The notes under the pieces were generated by a model. That model ran no database searches. It saw only the letters and a list, made by a program, of their open reading frames with translations, and was not told the DNA's origin. Positions 7,354-11,977 of a stretch of DNA of 11,977 nt are shown here, in pieces (position 1 is the first letter of the stretch; every line of letters starts with the position of its first letter). A program made the position numbers and the translations under genes. This DNA is from Bacillota bacterium (lineage in GTDB: Bacteria > Bacillota > Clostridia > Christensenellales > Aristaeellaceae), in assembly GCA_023392395.1 (NCBI GenBank), contig JAEVZE010000042.1:1-11977 (forward strand), in the 5' to 3' direction.

Positions 7354-7899
7354 TTATGCGGTCGCGTAAAGGAGCTTTCCACGCGGGCTTCCCTCCGTTT
7401 TGTACGGCGAACCCTGCGTTTGCTTGTCGGCGGACGCCGTGACCGTCCTGGTCACACCCCCGGAAACATAGACGCGCCCGCATTCCGGGCAAATCGAGGT
7501 GAAAAGACTCACGCTCTGGGAGATGATCTTGCGTTCCCCTGATTGAGCTTTTGCCTGTTCATTCGAAACATGCTCCTGTTCGTGCGCCCTGACGACGGAC
7601 TGGGCATTGGCGGGATCAATGTGCCCTGGCGTTTTGAAAGACACCCCGGGATCGTTGGAGCCGTCCTGGTACTTCCTGTTCTTGCATGTTTGGCATTCGA
7701 CGGCGCCGATTTGTTCCGTCGGCTTGGCATCGTCCGGCCTGCCCACAGCGCGTGCGCCCGATGCTGACCTGGCGGCAAGGACAGCCTGTCCGGCCTGCGC
7801 GGCATCGATCGTGCCATTGCCGGACGTCGGTCTTGGGGCAATTGCCTGAGCGAATGCGTAGTGGTTCATACCTCCGTATCCAACCCCTGAAATGCCCAC
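7354..7899 (-). CDS. Uncharacterised protein with HExxH and two CxxC motifs
   Basis: With a GTG start at 7897-7899, chosen because AAGGAGG lies 7 bases upstream, this is a 181-residue protein. The N-terminus is Gly/Ala-rich, low in complexity and probably disordered. The C-terminal half holds ECQTCKNRKYQDGSNDPGVS, then HEQEHV, an HExxH arrangement seen in zinc metallopeptidases, then SICPECGRVYVSGG. Two CxxC pairs flanking an HExxH suggest zinc binding. No signal peptide or membrane helix is evident. I recall similar conserved hypothetical proteins (CQTCKNR...CPECGRVYVSGG) in Clostridia but know no demonstrated function. Peptidase activity is only an inference from the motif; no third zinc ligand is recognised. 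It is monocistronic with its own promoter and convergent with valS. Confidence 0.75.
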   Translation of the reverse strand: MGISGVGYGGMNHYAFAQAIAPRPTSGNGTIDAAQAGQAVLAARSASGARAVGRPDDAKPTEQIGAVECQTCKNRKYQDGSNDPGVSFKTPGHIDPANAQSVVRAHEQEHVSNEQAKAQSGERKIISQSVSLFTSICPECGRVYVSGGVTRTVTASADKQTQGSPYKTEGSPRGKLLYATA

Positions 7900-7973
7900 A
7901 GGCCTTCCTCCTTCCCCCGGATGATCCACTGTCACGTCGTGGCGATGCCCTCATCGGCATTGCCTATGCGCCC

Positions 7974-8001
7974 ATTATACGGCAAAAACCGGAAAAGTCC
8001 A
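7974..8001 (-). promoter_or_regulatory. Probable promoter for the HExxH/CxxC gene
   Basis: A perfect TATAAT (7974-7979 on the minus strand) lies 16 bases from TGGACT (7996-8001). The predicted start is near 7967, giving a leader of about 68 bases. The -35 is weak, which would suit activator or repressor control. Confidence 0.5.
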
Positions 8002-8030
8002 TATGATTCAAAGAACTGGTCAGCAAAAAT

Positions 8031-8044
8031 CCAATTCGAATTGG
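8031..8044. promoter_or_regulatory. 14-bp perfect palindrome, candidate operator
   Basis: CCAATTCGAATTGG is a perfect palindrome. Allowing one mismatch extends it to a 20-bp near-palindrome (8028-8047). It sits about 30 bp upstream of the weak -35 of the HExxH/CxxC gene, where a dimeric regulator could bind. No regulator gene is nearby and no second copy was noticed in the window. Confidence 0.3.
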
Positions 8045-8081
8045 GTTGAACCGGGAAGACCAAACTGGGGAATGCGCACAA

Positions 8082-8107
8082 GAACGCCCGCGCATTCGCG
8101 GGCGTTC
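8082..8107. repeat. GC-rich hairpin, downstream bracket of repeat copy B
   Basis: GAACGCCCGCG (8082-8092) pairs perfectly with CGCGGGCGTTC (8097-8107) around a CATT loop. Nearly the same hairpin recurs at 8308-8337, so repeat copy B lies between two similar GC hairpins. Confidence 0.7.
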
Positions 8108-8113
8108 AGACCA

Positions 8114-8303
8114 CCAACAAAGTCCCGAAGGGATTCCATCATTTCCGGCGACAAGCGCGCCGGAAATGGGTTTGTTCTCCCAGTGCGCACATTGGGAGAA
8201 CAAACAATCCCATCAGTCAGTGCGCCGCCCGGAAATTCCGGAGAATTTCAGGCGCACGCAGTTTTCCCTAACGCATCGAAAAAACCGAAGGGTTTTTCGA
8301 TGC
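8114..8303 (-). repeat. Structured dispersed repeat, copy B (possible RNA element)
   Basis: This is the minus-strand copy. P1 (8273-8303) is the strongest first hairpin of the three: GCATCG/CGATGC around A5/T runs, with one bulged base. P2 has a perfect outer helix GTGCGCC/GGCGCAC (8251-8257 with 8220-8226) and the inner GAAATTC/GAATTTC (8243-8249 with 8232-8238). P3 (8170-8205) has a 13-bp stem whose arms differ completely from copy A outside the shared GTTTG/CAAAC ends. P4 (8140-8168) is a perfect 11-bp stem with loop CGCTTGT. P5 is a short TCCC/GGGA hairpin at 8123-8133, followed by TTGTTGG. It lies downstream of the kinase gene and upstream of the promoter of the next gene on the same strand. 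No dedicated promoter was found. Confidence 0.8.
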
Positions 8304-8307
8304 TCAG

Positions 8308-8337
8308 AAGAACGCCCGCGAACCCGCGAGCGTTCTT
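8308..8337. repeat. GC-rich hairpin, upstream bracket of repeat copy B
   Basis: AAGAACGCCCGCG (8308-8320) pairs with CGCGAGCGTTCTT (8325-8337) around AACC. The single imperfect pair is C-A on the plus strand but G-U in a minus-strand RNA, consistent with transcription from the kinase side. Its arms match the hairpin at 8082-8107, so the two could also pair with each other and close a larger loop around copy B. Confidence 0.65.
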
Positions 8338-8355
8338 GCTCGTAAAGTTTTTGCC

Positions 8356-8377
8356 CCCGCTTTTTTCAAAAAGCGGG
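8356..8377 (-). terminator. Hairpin just after the kinase gene, possible terminator
   Basis: CCCGCTTTTT (8356-8365) pairs with AAAAAGCGGG (8368-8377), starting 13 bases after the kinase stop codon. There is no U-run after the stem on the minus strand; the A/T pairs are inside the hairpin. It may therefore only weaken transcription or protect the mRNA end. Confidence 0.45.
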
Positions 8378-8390
8378 CCGCCGGAGGCCG

Positions 8391-9497
8391 TTACTCCCCG
8401 ACCAGCTGTTCCACGAACGCCGTCATCCGGTCGTACTTTTCCTCGATGTCGGTCAGAAGCTTCATCTGCGCGCGGGCGCGGATCAGGTTGTGTTCGGGGG
8501 ACTTGACCTTGAAGTACAGATCGCCGTCGATGTAGTCCTTCAGGAAGCGCATCGCGAGTTCGCAGGTCATGACCTTCGTGCCCAGCGGCATCATCAATAG
8601 TTCTCCCTTCGTCAGGAAACCCTTGGTCTCCTGGAAGAAACCGCGGGTGAACTGCTCGAACTTGTCCATATCCAGCGCGATTTTGTCCTGGTCCGGCTCG
8701 TCCTCGGCGGCGGTGGACGCGCCGAAGCGGATGGCGTCGCCGTAATCGTAGAGCGAGGAGCCCGGCATCACGGTGTCCAGGTCGATCACGCAGATGGCCT
8801 CGCCCGAAACATCATCGATCATGACGTTGTTTACCTTGGTGTCGTTGTGGGTTACTCGCACCGGCAGTTTGCCGTCCGAGAGGAGTTTTACGATCTGTCC
8901 CATCATCCTGCGTCGCTCGAAGAAGAACTCGATTTCGTCCTCGAGCTCGGACACATGCCCCGCCTGGTCGTCCGCCACCGATTGCACGAATGCGTAGAAG
9001 CGGCGCGTCGTATGATGGAAGCCCGGGATGGTCTCGTACAGTTCCCCCGCCGGGAAGTCGAACAGGCGGCGCTGGAACATGCCAAAGCCCCGCCCAGCCT
9101 CAAAAAACTGGCGCAATTCGGCCACCTGGTCGTAGGCGGTGGCGTTTTCAATGTAGCGGTACGCGCGCCAGAACCCGCCCTCGCTGTCCCGGACCAGCGT
9201 CATGCCGTCCCGGGCGGGCACCAGCTCCAGCACATGGCGCTGGGGGTCCATGGCTTCGGCGACGAGGCTTTCCCTAAGGTGCCCAGTCACGCGCTCGATG
9301 TTGTGCATCACCTTGACGGGGTCCTTGAAGACGTAGGAGTTGATGTGCTGCAGCGTATAGTGCTTTTCCTGCCCGCCCGCCGTGTACACCAGGTGGTAGG
9401 TGAAGTTGATGTTGCCTGAGTGCAGCTCCTCCACGGACTTGTACTTGCCTTCAAACTGGAATTCCGGCAGAACGTGCTTAATCTCATTGTATAGCAT
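8391..9497 (-). CDS. Aminoglycoside-phosphotransferase-fold sugar kinase, similar to N-acetylhexosamine 1-kinase
   Basis: This 368-residue protein of the aminoglycoside phosphotransferase/choline kinase-like fold is closest, by my recollection, to NahK (LnpB), which phosphorylates GlcNAc or GalNAc at C1. SGNINFTYHLVY (27-38) is the nucleotide-binding loop and LQHINSYVFKDP (49-60) a family block. VTHNDTKVNNVMID (215-228) is the catalytic loop with D219, and CVIDLDTVMPGSSLYDYGDAIR (236-257) holds the metal-binding D239 and D241. These catalytic residues are all present. It is cytosolic, with no signal peptide. The ATG at 9495-9497 follows GAGGT with a 6-base spacer. The binding site overlaps the end of metY, only four bases separate the genes, and translation is probably coupled. 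The metY partnership is unusual for a hexosamine kinase, so a different alcohol or amino-sugar substrate is possible. Confidence 0.82.
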   Translation of the reverse strand: MLYNEIKHVLPEFQFEGKYKSVEELHSGNINFTYHLVYTAGGQEKHYTLQHINSYVFKDPVKVMHNIERVTGHLRESLVAEAMDPQRHVLELVPARDGMTLVRDSEGGFWRAYRYIENATAYDQVAELRQFFEAGRGFGMFQRRLFDFPAGELYETIPGFHHTTRRFYAFVQSVADDQAGHVSELEDEIEFFFERRRMMGQIVKLLSDGKLPVRVTHNDTKVNNVMIDDVSGEAICVIDLDTVMPGSSLYDYGDAIRFGASTAAEDEPDQDKIALDMDKFEQFTRGFFQETKGFLTKGELLMMPLGTKVMTCELAMRFLKDYIDGDLYFKVKSPEHNLIRARAQMKLLTDIEEKYDRMTAFVEQLVGE

Positions 9498-9501
9498 GCG
9501 G

Positions 9502-10788
9502 CTACCTCTGGGATGCGGCCAGCGCCGCCTCCAGGTCCTCGATCAGGTCCCCGGCATCCTCCAGGCCCACCGACACGCGGATCATGTCCGCGGGCACGCC
9601 CGCGCGGTTCAGTTCTTCCTCGTCCAACTGGCCGTGGGTGGTGGAGGCGGGGTGGATGATCAGGGATTTCGCGTCGGCGACGTTGGCCAGGTGGCTGAAA
9701 ATCGACAGCGCCTCGATGAACTTGACGCCCGCCTGATAGCCGCCTTTGATGCCAAACGTCAGGATGCTGCCCGCGCCCTTGGGCAGGTAGCGTTGTTTGC
9801 GTTCATAGTACTTGTCGCCGGGGAGCCCCGGGTAGTTGACCCAGCCCACCGCCGGATGGTTTGCCAGGAACGAGGCGATTTTCTCGGCGTTCCGGCAGTG
9901 GCGCTCGACGCGAAGGGACAGTGTCTCAAGCCCCAGCAGCAGCAAAAACGCGTTGAATGGGCTGATGCAGGAGCCCACGTCGCGAAGGCCCTGCACCCGT
10001 GCCTTGGTGGCGAACGGCGCGGGCACGTCCGCGTACACCATGCCGTGGTAGCTCTCGTCCGGCTGGTTGAAATCCTGGAAGCGGGGGTTGCCCTTCCACG
10101 GGAAGGTGCCAAGGTCCACGATCGCGCCGCCGATGGCCGCACCGTGGCCGCCCACGTACTTGGTCAGCGAGTGCACCGCCACGTCCACGCCGAAATTCTT
10201 CAATTGGATCAGGTAGGGCGAAGCGAAGGTGTTGTCCACGATCACCGGCAGGCCGTGCCGGTGGGCCATATCACAAAGCGCCTTGATGTCCGGGATGTTC
10301 ATGCCGGGGTTCCCGATGGTTTCAAAGTAGAGCGCGCGGGTTTTTTCGTTGATCGCGTTTTCCATGCCGGAGAGGTCTTCAATGTCGAAAAGATGCACCT
10401 TGACGCCATAGCGCTCCGGGAAGCGCCGGGAAAACAGCGTGTAGGTGCCGCCGTAGAGCGACTGGGCGGAGATGATCTCGTCGCCCGCCACCGCCACGTT
10501 CAAAATCGCCGCCGCGATGGCCGCCATACCCGACGAGAACGCCAAGCCCGCAACGCCGCTCTCAAGAGCCGCCAGGCGCTTTTCCAGCACGTCCGTGGTG
10601 GGGTTCATGATGCGGGTGTAGATGTTGCCATCCTTTTGCAGCGCGAACACCTGGGCGGCGTCCGAAACGCTGTCAAAAGTATAGGACGTGGTCATATAGA
10701 TCGGCACCGCCCGGGATTTCGTGGTGGGGTCCGGGATCTGGCCGGCGTGGGCCTGCAGCGTGTCGAAGCGCGGATTCTTGAGCGACAT
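9502..10788 (-). CDS. metY: O-acetylhomoserine sulfhydrylase (aminocarboxypropyltransferase)
   Basis: This 428-residue protein belongs to the Cys/Met metabolism PLP-dependent family and has the length and sequence of MetY, which makes homocysteine from O-acetylhomoserine and sulfide. Features are the N-terminal FDTLQAHAGQIPDPTT (8-23), YTRIMNPTTDVLEKRLAALE (57-76), FSSGMAA (84-90) and SLYGGTYTLF (110-119). VIVDNTFASPYL (182-193) holds the PLP-contacting Asp, and SLTKYVGGHG (207-216) the PLP-binding Lys210. The C-terminal block SVGLEDAGDLIEDLEAAL is typical. All key residues are present. The ATG at 10786-10788 is chosen for AAAGGGG with an 8-base spacer. A longer in-frame start at 10848 lies in the promoter. 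The leader is only about 25 bases, too short for a SAM riboswitch or T-box, so control would be at the promoter. Confidence 0.93.
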   Translation of the reverse strand: MSLKNPRFDTLQAHAGQIPDPTTKSRAVPIYMTTSYTFDSVSDAAQVFALQKDGNIYTRIMNPTTDVLEKRLAALESGVAGLAFSSGMAAIAAAILNVAVAGDEIISAQSLYGGTYTLFSRRFPERYGVKVHLFDIEDLSGMENAINEKTRALYFETIGNPGMNIPDIKALCDMAHRHGLPVIVDNTFASPYLIQLKNFGVDVAVHSLTKYVGGHGAAIGGAIVDLGTFPWKGNPRFQDFNQPDESYHGMVYADVPAPFATKARVQGLRDVGSCISPFNAFLLLLGLETLSLRVERHCRNAEKIASFLANHPAVGWVNYPGLPGDKYYERKQRYLPKGAGSILTFGIKGGYQAGVKFIEALSIFSHLANVADAKSLIIHPASTTHGQLDEEELNRAGVPADMIRVSVGLEDAGDLIEDLEAALAASQR

Positions 10789-10819
10789 ATTTTTATCCCC
10801 TTTCATGGGCGTTACCGGC

Positions 10820-10848
10820 ATTATACCAAAATAGGGCGCGCTTGACAA
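10820..10848 (-). promoter_or_regulatory. SigA promoter for the metY-kinase operon
   Basis: On the minus strand, TTGTCA (10843-10848), a 17-base spacer and a perfect TATAAT (10820-10825) predict a start near 10813. Its -35 hexamer overlaps five of the six bases of the opposite-strand promoter at 10842-10870. Confidence 0.8.
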
Positions 10849-10870
10849 CGCGCAGGGACGGCCTTATAAT
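10842..10870 (+). promoter_or_regulatory. Perfect consensus SigA promoter for repeat copy C and the cation transporter
   Basis: TTGACA (10842-10847), a 17-base spacer and TATAAT (10865-10870) match the consensus fully. The predicted start, about 10877, is the first base of the CATTG arm of repeat copy C. No second promoter was found before the transporter gene at 11111. Confidence 0.85.
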
Positions 10871-10875
10871 CCATG

Positions 10876-11067
10876 GCATTGAAAAAACCTCCAGTTTTTC
10901 CAATGGAAGAAAAATCGCTGCGCGAGCCTGAAATTCTCAGGGATTTCCGGGCGGCACGCTGACGGAAGGAAATGTTTCCTCCGTAAGTAGTGCGCACTGG
11001 TTCTGGAAACGCGCTCCCGGCGCACGGGTCACCGGGAACGATTCTCAGGTGCGAAGGCACTTGGCGG
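10876..11067 (+). repeat. Structured dispersed repeat, copy C (probably transcribed)
   Basis: This is the third copy, on the plus strand. P1 is CATTG (10877-10881)/CAATG (10901-10905) enclosing AAAAAC/GTTTTT. P2 has outer GCGAGCC (10922-10928)/GGCACGC (10953-10959) with one A-A mismatch, and inner GAAATTC (10930-10936)/GGATTTC (10941-10947) with one U-G pair. P3 (10974-11010) keeps the GTTTCC/GGAAAC base and the conserved GTGCGCACTGG but has an asymmetric internal loop. P4 (11012-11040) has loop CACGGGT and two mismatches. P5 is GTGC/GCAC around GAAG (11049-11060), followed by TTGGCGG. It is the most diverged copy but the only one with an evident dedicated promoter, which starts at its first base. 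It occupies most of the transporter leader and may be a separate small RNA or a 5' leader element. Confidence 0.8.
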
Positions 11068-11110
11068 AAATCTTGCCGATCAAAACGATTGCATCAAGGG
11101 GGGCGCTCGG

Positions 11111-11977
11111 GTGGTCGATTCTCTGCTGAAAAAGTACGCGCCGGGGTACGAGGACCCGAGGAACGAGCGCTCCCGCGCTCGGGTGGGCATGCTGGCGGGG
11201 AGCCTGGGCATCGGCTTCAACCTGACGCTGTTTGCGATGAAGCTCGCCATCGGCATTCTGTCCGGCTCGGTGGCCATCCTGTCCGACGCCTTCAACAACA
11301 TCTCCGACACCGGCTCCTCGCTGGTGGCGCTGATCGGTATGCGCATGGCCGCCCGCAGGCCCGACCGCGAGCACCCGTTCGGCCACGGGCGCGCGGAGTA
11401 TATAAGCGCGCTGATCGTGGCGATGATGATCTTCGTGGTCGCCACCGAGCTATTAAAAGAATCGGTCAAGAAGCTGGTTGCGCCGGAGCCCATCCAGGTG
11501 AGCCTTCCGATGCTGCTGGCGCTGGGCGCCTCCATCCTGATCAAGCTGTTCATGTTCGGCTACAACCGGGCGCTGGGCCGCAGGATTGATTCGAGCGTGC
11601 TCTTCGCCGCCGCCTCCGACAGTATGAACGACGTGATCGTCACCACGATGATCGTGATCAGCGCGTTCCTTGGCACCCGCTATGGCTGGAACGTGGACGC
11701 GCCCGCCGGCATCCTTGTGTCGCTGTTCATCTTCTACGGCGGCTTCAAGATCGCGCGGGAAGTGATTTCGCTGATCCTGGGCCAGAAGCCCGACCCGGAA
11801 CTTGTGCGCAAAATCACGCAGATGGTGCTTAGCGGAAACGGCATCGCGGGCGTGCATGATCTGATCGTCCACGACTACGGACCGGGGCGGCTGATGGCCT
11901 CGGTGCACGCCGAGGTGGACGAGGGCGCCGACATCCGGACGATCCACGAATCCATCGACGCCGCCGAGCGGCGCATC
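11111..11977 (+). CDS. Cation diffusion facilitator family transporter, C-terminally cut by window edge
   Basis: The first 289 codons are visible and remain open to the edge. The GTG at 11111 follows AAGGGGGG with a 7-base spacer. Cation diffusion facilitators export divalent metals by proton antiport at the cytoplasmic membrane. After a charged N-terminus come TM1 (about 27-50), TM2 with SDAFNNISDTGSS (58-70), the family mark HPFGHGRAEY (88-97), TM3 (about 98-114), TM4 (about 133-151), TM5 with ASDSMNDVIVTTM (168-180) and TM6 (about 197-216). The cytoplasmic domain begins near 225 and includes GVHDLIVHDYGPG (247-259). By alignment to YiiP, the transport-site residues appear to be N62-xxx-D66 in TM2 and D170-xxx-D174 in TM5, instead of the His-containing sites of Zn exporters; a Mn-type specificity is an inference from this. 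It would be transcribed through repeat copy C. Confidence 0.9.
   Translation, partial: MVDSLLKKYAPGYEDPRNERSRARVGMLAGSLGIGFNLTLFAMKLAIGILSGSVAILSDAFNNISDTGSSLVALIGMRMAARRPDREHPFGHGRAEYISALIVAMMIFVVATELLKESVKKLVAPEPIQVSLPMLLALGASILIKLFMFGYNRALGRRIDSSVLFAAASDSMNDVIVTTMIVISAFLGTRYGWNVDAPAGILVSLFIFYGGFKIAREVISLILGQKPDPELVRKITQMVLSGNGIAGVHDLIVHDYGPGRLMASVHAEVDEGADIRTIHESIDAAERRI

Noticed and set aside
7964..8345. Short frames on both strands through 7964-8506, with recurring peptides such as QCAHWENK
   Set aside because: They arise from translating the structured repeat B hairpins. The same peptide-like strings would recur at each copy and are not evidence of a protein.
9400..10845. Plus-strand frame of 481 codons
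   Set aside because: It is a shadow of metY and part of the kinase gene.
4001..11067. CRISPR array or transposon as an explanation of the repeats
   Set aside because: The three copies are kilobases apart, differ in orientation, lack spacers and regular units, and no transposase, Cas gene or clear target-site duplication is seen.
10990..11589. Plus-strand frame of 199 codons
   Set aside because: It is out of frame with, and overlaps, the cation diffusion facilitator, whose GTG-started frame carries all family motifs.

Overview
The window looks like a chromosomal stretch from a high-GC member of the Firmicutes, probably class Clostridia. The evidence is a T-box leader in front of valS, strong GGAGG-type ribosome binding sites, near-consensus TTGACA/TATAAT promoters in AT-richer gaps, an FtsK/SpoIIIE-like gene and a HelD helicase. 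No phage, transposase, CRISPR array, rRNA or tRNA was seen.

Layout: (1) 1-320, minus: 5' end of an ftsK/spoIIIE-type DNA translocase gene. (2) 468-2630, minus: helD, an RNA polymerase-recycling helicase. (3) 2771-3301, plus: cobO corrinoid adenosyltransferase, divergent from helD. (4) 3455-3994, plus: pgsA phosphatidylglycerophosphate synthase with its own extended -10 promoter. (5) 4222-7164, plus: promoter, valine T-box leader (specifier GUC) and valS. (6) 7354-7899, minus: an uncharacterised small protein with HExxH and two CxxC motifs, convergent with valS. (7) 8391-10788, minus: a two-gene operon, metY followed four bases later by an N-acetylhexosamine-kinase-like phosphotransferase. (8) 11111 to the window end, plus: a cation diffusion facilitator gene running off the edge.

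The most interesting content is between the genes. Three long gaps (4001-4193 plus, 8114-8303 minus, 10876-11067 plus) hold copies of one 190-193 base repeat. All three share the order of four good hairpins and a weaker fifth, identical 14-base and 1-base linkers between P2/P3 and P3/P4, and invariant sequence blocks. The arms of several helices differ between copies yet still pair, and nearly all wobble pairs are G-U on one consistent strand. This points to selection for an RNA fold, not merely a DNA repeat. I do not recognise it as a known RNA family. Copy C sits exactly where transcription should start from a perfect TTGACA-17-TATAAT promoter, and that promoter shares its -35 region with the oppositely directed metY promoter.

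The genes are mostly housekeeping (translation, phospholipid synthesis, cobalamin, methionine and metal homeostasis) and do not form one pathway. Only metY and the kinase appear co-transcribed. Everything here comes from reading the sequence by eye; no database searches were run.
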